From contig OY365814.1 of assembly GCA_959347315.1 (NCBI GenBank), positions 2,469,661 to 2,533,660 on the forward strand: 64,000 nucleotides of DNA, written 5' to 3'. A program made the position numbers and the translations under genes. A model generated the notes under the pieces. That model did not search any database. It saw nothing but the letters and a program-made list of their open reading frames with translations, and was not told the origin of the DNA. The stretch is from Bimastos eiseni (lineage: Eukaryota; Annelida; Clitellata; Crassiclitellata; Lumbricidae). Positions 22,100 to 33,599 of the stretch are shown piece after piece (the first letter of the stretch is position 1; every line of letters starts with the position of its first letter).

Positions 22100-22370
22100 G
22101 GCCGTGGGGTTAGAAAAACAACAATGGCGTCTGATCATACGGTGGATTGTAAGAGGACAAGAGGAAGGATTGTAAGAGGAGGGAAGAGGAGAGATTGCAA
22201 GAGTCTAAGGTGGCAGAAGAGGAAGGACTGCAAGGAGTGTAAGAGGACAGAGGAGGAGGAGAAGAGGAAGGATTCCAAGGTGGGTAAGAGGACAGAAGTG
22301 AAAGAAGATGGATTGGAAGGAATGTGGGAGGACAAAAGAGGACGGAGGAAGAAGACAAAGTATCCTCAAC
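22100..22370. repeat. Purine-rich degenerate tandem repeat
   Basis: The plus strand is almost all A and G, with repeated AGGAAGGATTGTAAGAGGAC-like units of about 25-35 bp. It could adopt triplex structure. The K/R/E-rich and S/P/L-rich ORFs over it are composition effects. Confidence 0.75.
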
Positions 22371-22705
22371 AATGTTCCCTCTAATTTTTTGGAAACAGTG
22401 TGTGCAAAAAATTGTGTGTGTGTGCAACATTTTACAAATGGTTCACACTTTTCTGCGCAAGCCCTAGCTGAATGCGATGATGGTGAAACTAAGACCATAA
22501 AAATTGTCTATAAGTCTACGTTGGTGAGTTCTGATATTTATTTTGGAAATGTAGCTATAATTATAGTCTGTGGTACGTAACCTTTTCAAGTAATTAAGAG
22601 AAGTAGGGCAATATGGATATAGGTCTATAATTTGTAAAATCATCTCTATTTCCCTGTTTGAATATCGGTGTAACTGTAGATCTTTTATTTCACTAGGTTA
22701 GTAAT

Positions 22706-23240
22706 GAACATACATATATACATGCACGCACGCGCGCACACACATGCGTATGCATGTATGTATGTATGTATGCATGCATGTACATGTATGTATATACCTA
22801 TGCATGGATGTATGTATGCATGAATGTACGCACATATAGTTTGTATTGAGGTCATATGTGTATGTATATACTATGCATATATATATGCATGCATATACGT
22901 ACATACGTTCTTACATACATGCATACATACACACGTACGTATGCATGTATGTATGTATACATGTTTGCATATACATGTATGTATATACGTAGGTATGTAT
23001 GTATGAATGTATGTATGTATGCATGAATGTACGCATATATCGTTTGTATGGATGCATGTGTGTATGTATAGGCTATACATGTATATATGCACGCATATAC
23101 ATACACACGTACGTACGTATAAACATGAATACATATATGCATGCACGCACGTATGTATGTATGTATGCACGCATGCATGCATTTAAGTATGCATGTCTGT
23201 ATGTATGCATGTATTTATGTATATTTGTACTCATATATAG
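22706..23240. repeat. (ATGT)n/(ATGC)n microsatellite block
   Basis: About 530 bp of alternating purine-pyrimidine ATGT, ATGC and ACGT tetranucleotides. Very similar sub-blocks of about 190 bp (GCATGAATGTACGCATATA...TTTGTAT) recur near 22810 and 23022. Z-DNA-prone and cruciform-prone. The Tyr/Cys/Ile/His ORFs here are not genes. Confidence 0.9.
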
Positions 23241-24090
23241 TTTGGGCGAGCCTTATGGTTAGCGATATGGGTATTTCGCTTGATACAGATCCATCTTCAC
23301 TTGAATTTACTTGCCATTTAATCAGAATTTCGCTCAGTCGCCAGAAGAATAATCAGTAAAATAATAAGTTTACTCACAAATAAAACGACTGTGGGTTCCT
23401 TTAATTTGCTGATAACCGCAGTTAACTGCCGCACAAAAAGGCATGTTTACTTAAAAAATCAATATCAACAGCACATCGATCGTCAAGATGGCAGCTCCTT
23501 AACCTCTATGGTTTTTATATCTATGCAGTTAGTTGTTTGTGTGGCGCCCTCTTAGCGACATGGCCGTGTAACGGCGGATATAAATTGTTTTTATTATCGT
23601 TATTATTATTAGTAGTAGTATTTTATTATTATCATAATTATTATCTATAAGGACCAGTATGCAATCCACATGAATTTTTTATAACCCCGCAGCAGCCATG
23701 TGACCTAATTACAGTAAAAATGGAGGAGCTTCGCATATGTCTATAATAATGATATTATAGGCGTTCCACCCACTTCTTCAATAATTCACCGTTTAGGTTA
23801 TTTATCCTGTGGCAAGTTAACAAATATGTTGGTTACTTATTTACTTAATTATTTACAACTTGTCAACTTTTATACCTTTGCTCCTATGATTCTTGGAATT
23901 TATTTAAACCCATGCTTTTGTATAATGGACTGAGGAACAAGTTCGCTTCGTTTGCTATGCGGCAGCGTTTGCTAACTGAATCTGATGTACTACGTGATCT
24001 GCATCTAGAATGGTTGCTGACAGTACTATTGAATCCACTCATGTAATAACTTATGTGCGTCAATTTGTCATACGTATTCGTAATCATAAT
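23241..24090. other. No gene seen; short (ATT)n at 23590-23645
   Basis: Unique AT-rich sequence with a degenerate (TTA) run. No domain-bearing ORF. Confidence 0.4.
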
Positions 24091-25916
24091 CGCACATCAC
24101 ATTCGATTCGTGAGTGATATCCCCAATAATTATAATTGCATTGATTTACACGGTGCACGTGAAATTCTACAAGTTTGAAAACCTATGTGACATACTCAGC
24201 CCCTATACATCGTAAAGCACTTTACAAGGCCTATTACCCATCTAAAGGACTACGCAAAACATCGCAAGCGCTTTAAGAGGTATAGGGGCTGAGTATGTCA
24301 TTTGAGTTGGCAAAGTTGTAATAGACTAACATGCTGTGAAAACCAATGCAAATATATGGCTTTTTGAAGTGCTACCACAGCCGCATTACTGATAGAAACG
24401 TTTCAGCACCTAGTATTTTGCGTATTCACTTAGATTAGTAATAGGCCTTGTAAAGCGCTATAAGATGTATAGGGCCTGAGTATGTCATTTAGGTTGGCAA
24501 AGTTCTAATAGGCTAAAATGCTGTGATAACCAATGCAAATATATGGGCACATTGAAGTGCCACCACAACAGCATTACTGATTGAAACGTTCCAGCACCTA
24601 GTATTTTGCTTATTCATTTAGATGAATAATAGGCCTTATAAAGCGCTATAAGATGTGTACGGCCTGAGTATGTCATTTAAATTGGCAATGTTGTAATAGG
24701 TTAATATGCTGTCAAAACCAATGCAAATATATGGGCATTTTGAAGTGCCACCACACCAGCATTAATGATTGAAACGATCCAACACCTGGGATTTTGGGTA
24801 GTCCTTTAAATGGGTAATAGGCCTTGTAAAACGCTTTAAGATGTATAGGGGCTGAGTATGTCATTTATTTTGGCAAAGTTGTAATAGGCTAACATGCTGT
24901 GTAAATCAATGCAAATATGTGGGCAGTTTGAAGTGCCACCACAGCAACATAATGATTGAAACATTCCAACACCTTTTGTTTAGCGTAGTCCTTTAGATGA
25001 GTAATATGCCTTGAAAAGCGCTTTAAGATGTATAGGGGCTGAGTATGTCGTTTATGTTGGCAAAGTTGTAATAGGCTAACATGCCTTGAAAACCAATGCA
25101 AGTATATTGACACTTTGAAGTGCCACCACAGCGGCATTAATGATTGAAACATTCCTACATTTTTGTTTAGCTTAATTCTTTAGATGGTTTGTAGGCCTTG
25201 TAAGGCGCTTTATGATGTATTGTGGCTGAATATGTCATCTAGGTTGGCAAACTTGTAATTGGGTAAAGTGTTGTGATAACCATTGCAAATATATGGGCAC
25301 TTTGAAGTACAACCACAGCGACAATAATAGTCGAAACGTTCCATCACCTAGTATTTTGCCTAGTCAATTAGATGAGTAATATGCCTTGTAAAGCGCTTTA
25401 AGATGTATAGGGGCTGAGTATGTCATTTATGTTGGCAAAGTTGTAATAGGCTAACATGCCGTGAAAACCAATGCAAGTATATTGACACTTTGACGTGCCA
25501 CCACAGCAGCATTACTGATTGAAACGTTCCAGCACCTAGTATTTTGCGTAGTCCTTTAGATGTGTAATAGGCCTTGTAAAGCGCTATAAGATGTATTGGG
25601 GCTGAGTATGTCATTTAGGTTTGCAATTTTGTAATGGGCTAACATGCCGTGAAAACCAATGCAAATATATGGCACTTTGAAGTGCCACCACAGCAGCAAT
25701 ACTGATTGAAACGTTCCAGCACCTGGTATTTTGCGTAGTCCTTTAGATGTCTAATAGGCCTTGTAAAGTGCTTTAAAATGTATAATTTATGGGCTGAATA
25801 TGTCCTCTTGGTTTTCAAACTTGTAGAATTTCATATGCATCGTGAAAACCAATGCAATTATATATATATATATATATATATTGGGGATATCACTCACCAA
25901 TAAAATGTGATGTGCG
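24091..25916. mobile_element. Fold-back element with ~175-bp TIRs and eight 188-bp tandem repeats
   Basis: The left end CGCACATCACATT...GTGAGTGATATCCCCAATA...AATTGCATTG...GAAATTCTACAAGTTTGAAAA... is matched in inverse orientation by the right end (TTTTCAAACTTGTAGAATTTC...CAATGCAATTATATATATA...TTGGGGATATCACTCAC...AATGTGATGTGCG, ending at 25916). The TIR runs inward to about 24263, ending within a reversed partial repeat unit. The core is a head-to-tail array: TAGGCCTTGTAAAGCGC starts units near 24443, 24631, 24819, 25006, 25193, 25381, 25569 and 25756, so the period is 187-188 bp. No ORF longer than chance. Architecture resembles fold-back (sea urchin TU-like) elements. Flanking duplication is unclear (AAT at most). 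Confidence 0.9.
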
Positions 25917-25957
25917 AATATGTAAGTATACATGTACTGCGGTTTGTCAGTCTAAAA

Positions 25958-26122
25958 TCAAGCAAAATTTATTTCCATCTCTGCTAAAGTTTGCATTAAC
26001 TCAGTACGAGACATAGCTTTAACCGTACTTTCTATTAAACCTTCCTTTATTAACTGCTTTTGTATTCTTTCTGACGACATTTTCTTATTCTCTTCCCGTC
26101 TTTCACTACTTAATTTCTCCAT
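25958..26122 (-). CDS. Short N-terminal gag-like ORF of an LTR element (54 aa)
   Basis: ATG at 26122 to TGA at 25958 reads MEKLSSERREENKKMSSERI ... RTELMQTLAEMEINFA. It is charged, with no known domain. It lies about 480 bp behind a primer-binding-site-like sequence and an LTR on the same strand, where gag begins in gypsy-type elements. The rest of the element is absent: the fold-back element ends only about 40 bp further on. Either the start of a truncated gag or a chance ORF in the leader. Confidence 0.4.
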   Translation of the reverse strand: MEKLSSERREENKKMSSERIQKQLIKEGLIESTVKAMSRTELMQTLAEMEINFA

Positions 26123-26598
26123 TTCGTATGTTTAGTATCAATGACTTCGCAAATTACCAATTATAAATGTTCTTGATTGTTTAATATTACCAAGTTTTCA
26201 TTAAATCGATTGAACGTGACTTGGTTTGTCTAAGCCAATATTAACGAGCTCATATTCTTTTAAACTCACCATGGTGTTGTTTGCCTAATATTAACAAATT
26301 CACAATTATCCAATTGGACGTGGTTGTGTTTCGTGCCAAAACAAACAAAATATTCCTTGTCAGTAATCCACCATAAAATAATCTTCACTTTCCTGGCTTT
26401 CAGTACATAGAAACTTCATTACTCCAATTGACGCGTAGAATCCGTATAGTCCACTTATCAGTAATTCTAAACGATTCCTTACTCTATTTCACATCCAAAC
26501 ACTTCTTTAAACCTATGCGTATCTTGATCCTTGATTCCTTTTAATCCTTTTGATTTTTGATTCTTTAATCCTTTTTATCCTTGATGCTTTCCTTTCGT

Positions 26599-26616
26599 AT
26601 CCCACCGCTGCCACCA
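26599..26616 (-). promoter_or_regulatory. Primer binding site of an LTR retrotransposon
   Basis: On the minus strand TGGTGGCAGCGGTGGGAT follows the LTR end TTTACA after three bases. This G-rich TGGTGGCAG start is typical of tRNA-primed LTR elements. The tRNA was not identified. Confidence 0.6.
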
Positions 26617-26619
26617 AAA

Positions 26620-26923
26620 TGTAAACTTCAACTTTCTTTTCCTTCAGTTAAGCTTACCAAACTACAAGGATCGAGACACGTCCTCTTGTTTTCTTAATTT
26701 TCTTTATTCACAACATAAAATACAGTGCCCAAACTGGTGTACAAACATTAAAACATAAAACGACCGTCCGTATCCTTCGAAAGTCATAGCAGCAACTGTC
26801 TTAATACAAGCAATCAAACGTCTTATCAATACCTTCTACCCGCCACCTCATTCGCCCCTAGCAGCCCTTCCAAACACCACCACCCGCTTGCGCCCCAAGT
26901 GTCTAAATCAACATTGGCTGACA
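26620..26923 (-). mobile_element. Single LTR (about 304 bp) of a truncated element
   Basis: The minus strand begins TGTCAGCCAATGTTGATT and ends GAAGTTTACA, so it has the TG...CA ends of an LTR. An AATAAA signal (TTGTGAATAAAGAAAATT) lies inside at about 26700-26710. The primer binding site abuts it. No second LTR is present. The far boundary is the best-looking TG start, not proven. Confidence 0.6.
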
Positions 26924-27332
26924 ACTCTCCTTATTGCTATTGTTGTTGTCACTATAGGGTTTCAATAAATGTGTAGTGTATTTAAGCATGTTGTACAGCG
27001 CAAGTTTTCCACTTTAGACCTCATTGTATAATGCCAATGCAATAACCAGGTTCGCATACTGATCGGCTCCAATGGACTCAAGATCATCAGTGAGGAGTTA
27101 GAACATTATTATTACATGCACAAATAAAAATAACCTCTGCCTTAACCCTGTAAAGACAAAGAAGTGGATCCTGACACGTATTGGATGTCGAGATGGCATC
27201 CTACACTGGACATGGCCAAGCAGCTTGATGCAGTAGGCCCTACTTTTCTTCTGCTCTTCATTCCGATCCCACAGAATCTAAATTCCGACTGTGTTCAGGT
27301 TGAAGCAAAACTGATCATAGTGGCCACACATC
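26924..27332. other. No gene seen
   Basis: Unique sequence between the LTR and a SINE. The ORF 27164-27361 has no domain. Confidence 0.4.
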
Positions 27333-27580
27333 AATACAATACAATACAACTAGGCGTATAACGCGCTTTAACACGACAAGTCATACACAAAAGAGCACAC
27401 ACGTCTAGATGACGCAACTGCAGTTGTAATGTTCTGTCTAAGAGCAACAGACATGATATATCTGCGCGAAGGACTTGCCCAAGGTCTCTACACAGTGACA
27501 CTTCGGACGAGAGTCGAACCCACTCACTCAGCGCACACTGACTGTTATGGGCCAACCGCTCAAACCAATCGGCCACCGTG
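27333..27580 (-). mobile_element. tRNA-derived SINE, copy 2
   Basis: The minus strand starts CGGTGGCCGATTGGTTTGAG (A box region), has GTGGGTTCGACTCTCGTCC (B box), CAACTGCAGTTGCG, and ends GCGTTATACGCCTAGTTGTA followed by (TTGTA)n. CCACAC beside both ends is a possible target-site duplication. Confidence 0.9.
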
Positions 27581-27915
27581 CCACACGATAATATTCCCCA
27601 CTTCCAGTTTGGTTTTGCCCTGAAAGGAGGCAGATAAAGAGTCAAACTCTTTCTGTGGAGGATGAATTACTCTGGTTTTCCTCCAATTTCCGCTCCAGTC
27701 GATCAGTACCTGGCAGATACTGCAGATACCCAAAATTTAAAGACATCATTGCAAACACTGCCCATGTGTTGCACATTTATTCTTGCATGCATTGTTACTT
27801 ATGACCCTATCAGGTGTTACTTGGAATGCATGCGTTTGTGTTTGTTCTTTACAGAGGCACCATGTACACGTAGCAGCAATGAAATTCTAATTATGATCGT
27901 TTTGTTATTTTTTAG

Positions 27916-27963
27916 ATGACGAAACTCAAGAACTTGAATTGGTGAATGTGGAATCACTAGAAG
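27916..27963 (+). CDS. Putative 48-bp mini-exon (phase 1-1)
   Basis: It follows TTGTTATTTTTTAG and is followed by GTTAAA. With two leading bases and one trailing base it reads DETQELELVNVESLE, an acidic linker. It has the same phase as the exons at 31141, 31678 and 34740, so they can be joined without frame change. The donor GTTAAA is weak. Tentative upstream exon of the CARD locus. Confidence 0.45.
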
Positions 27964-28195
27964 GTTAAACCCAGGCTGCAGTTATTCATAATTATTATTA
28001 CACTTACAAGGCAGTCACATCTCAGAATGCCTTTCAAATGCATAATTAGAATTATCATGTCGGTTGCTCTTCGGCAGAACGATATTTCTACTTGTTAACT
28101 TAACATTAATGCATTTAATTCAATTAAATGAAATTAAATTTGTTGGTAACCAAAACAAACATGAGAAAGCGACAAACAAGGTAACATAAATGAAT

Positions 28196-28262
28196 ATTAT
28201 GGTTACACAGGGTAACCTAAAGGGGTCATAGACCCCGCTAACCAGGGGCCCCTTTGTAGAAT
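28196..28262 (+). repeat. Dispersed hairpin block, copy 2
   Basis: GGGTAACCTAAAGGGGTCATAGACCCCGC followed by GGGGCCCCT; related to 5455-5512 and 34441-34500. Confidence 0.5.
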
Positions 28263-28582
28263 TTATAAACCATGGCAATGGGTACCAATATTAGTAACAT
28301 TCACATTTATTATATCTTCGTTTATTTAAAGTGCTGACAATCCGCAGCAAATAACATTCAAAAAGAACAGAAGAAAAATGAAAGTTATCCATTAAAAGTA
28401 AATGATATGGCCTAATTTGGCTTATTACAAAAACAAAACTCTGGTTAAAAAATATCTATCGTCTTTAAGAGAAAGCTGAAAGGGGTGAGCCCTAGGTCGT
28501 AGATTGTAGGAGCACCGTGCAATTGGAGGAAACAGAGGCCTCAAGACGGGTATCAGGTAATTAAAAATAGATAGAAGTTAAT

Positions 28583-28617
28583 CTTAGAGTATTTAAACAG
28601 AGTTTAAATACTCTAAG
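28583..28617. repeat. Perfect hairpin, 16-bp stem and 3-nt loop
   Basis: CTTAGAGTATTTAAAC, loop AGA, then the exact complement GTTTAAATACTCTAAG. No T-run or gene beside it. Confidence 0.9.
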
Positions 28618-28696
28618 GTTTCAAGGTAATGATTTCTTGTGCAAATGTAACTATTCACCGATTTTTTAATGAAAAATAATTAATTTAACCACTTTT

Positions 28697-29020
28697 TCTG
28701 GAATCACGTGACTTACGGTCCGCTGCATTAGGAAACCTGCAGACCACATGAATGTCTTTAATCACGTGACTGGCGGTCTTCTAGTTTTTTTTTTAAAATT
28801 TGCGGTCCGCGGTCCGCTAGTCACAACCTTCAAATAATTCTCACCCACAGATTTCGCTCAAATTTCAGGAGCGAAATCGGTGGGTGAGAATTATTTGAAG
28901 GCTGTGAGTAGCCGACCGCAAGTTTAGAAAAACTAGTGGACCGCCAGTCACGTGATTCCTGACAGACATGCGGTCTGCGGACTTCTTAATGCAGCGGACC
29001 GTAAGTCACGTGATTCCAGA
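28697..29020. repeat. Long imperfect palindrome of about 324 bp
   Basis: From TCTGGAATCACGTGACTTACGGTCCGC on the left to GCGGACCGTAAGTCACGTGATTCCAGA on the right, with the centre GATTTCGCTC/GAGCGAAATC at 28850-28878. Both arms carry CACGTGA twice and CGGTCCGC-type boxes. Arms are about 85-90 % complementary with small indels. No ORF. It may be a MITE that is nearly all TIR. A transcript would fold into a hairpin of about 155 bp. Confidence 0.9.
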
Positions 29021-29329
29021 AAGACATGCGGTCCGCAAGTTTCTAACAGAAGCGAGCAAAACTTGTCTCGCGATTAAAAAAATTCCAATGAAAGACAGGT
29101 TTTAGGGGCTTGACAGTTTAAGGGAAACTGCTCACGGCCAAATGACGTTCTACCTCAACCTCTCAATGAGACCTGAACTGATGGGGTCGGGTTAGTAATT
29201 AAACCCCCAAATTCAGTGGAGGGTCGTTTTTGCAATCCCACGGGTCGGTCAATGCTTGTCAGTTGATATGCTTGCACCGCTCTAAATATTATTAGTTGCT
29301 TATTTTCTTGTTTTAAGAGAGGTTGGATC

Positions 29330-30420
<1,091 letters not shown>

Positions 30421-30814
30421 TAAAGCTTATACAGGGGCTTTTTTTCATGGGGGGCTTTGTCCGAGGTGGTTTAAGGTGACTTAAGTCCTACACTCAACAC
30501 AAGTGCCACTAATACTGTGTGACTTCGTTTCAAAGTCATTTATTTCTTCACAGTATCATTGTTTCGAATTTCTTCCTGAAGTTATGAGTCTCTACTCGGA
30601 TCCGCAAACAAGAAAGTGTCTTTTGTCCTCCTTGCCTATAACCTATCAGATGAAGACAAGTGATATTTAAAAATGATGTAGCTTGTTTGTGATAATATTT
30701 ATGAGATCTTGTATTTGTTGTGCTCTGTTTAGACAATTTCTTGGCCTACCCCTACTGTCGTCATACATTGTTTCTTCTAGAGGATCCTAGGACTGTGATG
30801 TATAAAAGTGACAA

Positions 30815-30871
30815 TAACTACTCTTATGCGGTGCTACATAAATTTTATGTAGCACCGTATAAGAGTAGTTA
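30815..30871. repeat. 57-bp near-perfect palindrome
   Basis: TAACTACTCTTATGCGGTGCTACATAAA is followed by its complement with one mismatch. The central TTATGTAGCAC is shared with the hairpin at 37590-37634. Confidence 0.9.
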
Positions 30872-30901
30872 TGCATGTGTTATGTGTTATGCATGTAGTT
30901 A

Positions 30902-30970
30902 TGCATGCATGTGTTGAGTACAGTATTTAGACATTTAATGTCTAAATACTGTACTCTACACATGTATGCA
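30902..30970. repeat. Second long palindrome
   Basis: The core GAGTACAGTATTTAGACATT at 30916 is perfectly mirrored to 30956. Outer TGCATGCATGTGTT pairs with ACACATGTATGCA with a few mismatches. Confidence 0.9.
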
Positions 30971-31140
30971 TACACCAGCAGAGGTATACACACATACTCT
31001 TTATTTTACATATGATATTATTAATTTATTTAGTCGGTCTATTACTGTATCAAGAAATTATTATTTGTTTTAACTATGCCTGCATTCATGGCAATTTCCA
31101 TGTCCTCTTTTCAAGAATCTTCTATTGTTTCCATTTTCAG

Positions 31141-31170
31141 TTCCAGTCGCTTCAGTGAAGTTTAACGACG
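31141..31170 (+). CDS. Putative 30-bp micro-exon (phase 1-1)
   Basis: TTGTTTCCATTTTCAG precedes and GTAAGT follows, both strong splice sites. In phase 1-1 it reads PVASVKFND. It is the closest candidate exon upstream of the CARD exon, and the good donor and acceptor make it the best supported of the mini-exons. Confidence 0.55.
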
Positions 31171-31677
31171 GTAAGTCGTATAATAGAAGCAATCATTTGA
31201 TTAGGCCTCTTAGTTCGTCAAATGTTTCATGTCATATAAATTAGCGAATTATAATTTGCTTAGAGAATGTTCACTCAATGCTGGTGGTAGTGCATCCCAC
31301 AGATTAGGAACGATGTACATTGCTCAGTTTTATTGATCGATGCTTATCCGTTTGGTATTAGCGCAGTGGAAATAGTATAAAGGCTAAATAATTGGATGAG
31401 TTTCTGCCAGGTTTTTTAGTGATTTTTGATTTATATAATTTTAGTCATGAATGTGTGTATGTAGGCCTATCAATCTATTTAATGAAATTATGGCACAGTT
31501 CTAGTAGGCTGCCTCACAAGAGATTTGCACCTATAACTATCTAACAGGCCTCCACAATGCATGTTATGACAATTTTCAAATGTATCAAACACAAGGAAAA
31601 TGCATTTGGAGAATTAATACCAGGTTTGCATTCGTTTGGGAAATTTAGGGTTTATTTTAAACAGTGGTGAATTACAG

Positions 31678-31962
31678 AACCTCCAGAAAGAGATGATATT
31701 AACAATGCCATTCTTAGAAACAACACTGAATTCTTCAGCCATTACATGCGATCAAGAGGCATCATTAACAAACTACGTGACGCCAATATTCTATCAGACC
31801 AAGACGCGATATATTTTGAAACGTTGGATCATGCTTGTGAGAAGAATTATGAAATTTTGAACATACTCTGCAGATCGTCTTCAAATGACTACAACGAATT
31901 TGTCTCGTATCTGCGTGAAAGTGGCCAGACCTTGATTGCCGATATTGCAGAAAAGGGTGGCG
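31678..31962 (+). CDS. CARD-domain exon
   Basis: After ATTACAG, with two leading bases, the exon reads PPERDDINNAILRNNTEFFS, then RSRGIINKLRDANILSDQDA, a middle helix (FETLDHACEKNYEILNIL) and EFVSYLRESGQTLIADIAEK, ending GGC G before GTGAGA. Six amphipathic helices with this spacing, and the FVSYLRESGQ end, are typical of caspase-recruitment domains (about 85-90 residues; here about 94). CARDs mediate adaptor-caspase or adaptor-receptor assembly in apoptosis and innate immunity. The exon is phase 1-1, like those around it. The acceptor is pyrimidine-poor. A better-looking AG at 31652 would introduce an in-frame TGA, so 31678 was chosen. Confidence 0.7.
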
Positions 31963-32029
31963 GTGAGAATTCTTTGCGCTTTAGCAGAATACCCTATCCT
32001 CGGGAGTCGGGGCTGCGCTAGTAGTGCAC

Positions 32030-32372
32030 AGCGATTTTCTCAAAACAGCTTAATTCCTCGCTCTGAGCCTCCAGTTACTACCTTTTGGGCGTATTCGGTG
32101 TGTTTGTGTAGCGAATCTATTCTACTGAATCCAATCAAACATCTTTTACAATAGTGCATCGAAGTGTATGAGTTTTCTCTATGAACCGCCATCAATCTGT
32201 TAAAGTTCTTTACCCAACAATAATGCTTCTTTTCTCCATCAGAAATGAGTAATATATCTACACACCTATTACTCTCATGCTTTGATAAATATAGTGGGAA
32301 TAGATCTACACCTTTCTCGTAACCGAAGATATTAATACCAATTTTATTATTTCTCTCAAACTTACTTATCAC
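32030..32372 (-). pseudogene. Polinton/Maverick-like polymerase-ORF fragment (mid part)
   Basis: The minus strand reads NKIGINIFGYEKGVDLFPLY, VDILLISDGEKKHYCWVKNF and a zinc-finger-like SMHYCKRCLIGFSRIDSLHK. This combination precedes the DNA polymerase B domain in Polinton/Maverick-type and related invertebrate elements. The matching N-terminal part lies on the opposite strand at 32401-32940. No polymerase catalytic motifs are seen. Old inactive copy. Confidence 0.7.
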
Positions 32373-32400
32373 ATTAGCATCCGCTGCTATTGGGAATTGG

Positions 32401-32940
32401 ATGTCAGAAAGCGTGTTTCGCGATAAGATAAGCGTATCTCATTCAGAAACCAACTGCAAAAGGCACATAAATTTTAGCTTCATCGTGCCTCTGAAGCATA
32501 TTTTTGGATTCTGTGAGGATTACGATAAGATAACTGTTATTGAATTAAGAAAAATCGCCAAGCAGAGCGGCTTGGTTGGGTATACGAGACTGCGGAAGCA
32601 GAGTTGATTGCTAAAATTGAAGCCTATAACGCCCCCTCAATCTCAACCAATGTTAGTTTGCTTGACGCACCCGTTCCTGACATTGGAATCCCAACACTGA
32701 AACCCGTACCATTCTCAGCGGTACGAAAAATCCTTGATAAGACAAAATCCGCGATTAATAAATTCGCAAGGTGGATTGAAGGATGTATACCAAAAGAACC
32801 AAAGAGAAAAGTGAATGAAAAGTTAGAAGCACTGAAAGCCAAAGTGAATTCTATATTCGCTAAATTCATACGAAGACGCGAAAAATAAAAGAGACAGCTT
32901 CGGCTATCAAGGGCTTCACGAAACAATACAAGTAGCAGTG
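32401..32940 (+). pseudogene. Polinton/Maverick-like polymerase-ORF fragment (N-terminal part)
   Basis: Two overlapping frames give a SAP-like LRKIAKQSGLVGYTRLRKQ, then LLDAPVPDIGIPTLKPVPFS, a basic helix KTKSAINKFARWIEG, and, after a frameshift at about 32880, TASAIKGFTKQYK. In intact elements the 32030-32372 segment follows on the same strand; here it is inverted and head-to-head with this one. A 123-bp satellite starts where the reading ends. Family placement from memory of the motif set. Confidence 0.65.
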
Positions 32941-32945
32941 TAAAA

Positions 32946-33557
32946 GGTTGCTAGCTGGTGCAATCAACCAAAACATAGGTTATCTCTTCATTTTTTAACC
33001 TACCTTAGGTTACAAAATGTCTAAAATATGCACAAACCAATAATCTAGGTCAAAAACTAACCTATAGAGGTTGCTAGCTGGTGCAATCAACCAAAACATA
33101 GGTTATCTCTTCATTTTTTAACATATCTTAGGTTACAAGATGTCTAAAATATGCACAAACCAATAATCTAGGTCAAAAACTAACCTATAGAGGTTGCTAG
33201 CTGGTGCAATCAACCAAAACATAGGTTATCTCTTCATTTTTTAACCTATCTTAGGTTACAAGATGTCTAAAATATGCACAAACCAATAATCTAGGTCAAA
33301 AACTAACCTATAGAGGTTGCTAGCTGGTGCAATCAACCAAAACAGGTTATTTCTTCATTTTTTAACCTACCTTAGGTTACAAAATGTCTAAAATATGCAC
33401 AAACCAATAATCTGGGTCAAAAACTAACCTATAGAGGTTGCTAGCTGGTGCAATCAACCAAAACATAGGTTATCTCTTCATATTTTAACCTACCTTAGGT
33501 TAAAAAATGTCTAAAATATGCACAAACCAATAATCTAGGTCAAAAACTAACCTATAG
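32946..33557. repeat. Satellite: five copies of a 123-bp unit
   Basis: GGTTGCTAGCTGGTGCAATC starts units at 32946, 33069, 33192, 33315 and 33436 (period 123, one copy 121 by a 2-bp loss). Copies are about 97 % alike. Each unit contains four TAGGTTA/TAACCTA motifs, two of them forming the palindrome TAACCTACCTTAGGTTA. Confidence 0.97.
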
Positions 33558-33599
33558 GTCGTCATAATATTGGAAATCCGCAGCAATTCATGCACAAAC

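Noticed and set aside
22080..22384. K/R/E-rich 102-codon ORF as a nuclear protein
   Set aside because: Composed of purine-rich degenerate repeats; no conserved domain and stops in related units.
22370..22420. hAT-type terminus (GTTCCCTCTAATTTTTT)
   Set aside because: No matching inverted end or 8-bp duplication found nearby.
22698..23359. Cys/Tyr/His-rich ORFs resembling repetitive peptides
   Set aside because: They reflect the ATGT/ATGC tetranucleotide block, open on both strands.
24181..25860. CRISPR-like array
   Set aside because: Units of 188 bp are contiguous without short direct repeats and spacers, in a eukaryotic context; it is a satellite inside a fold-back element.
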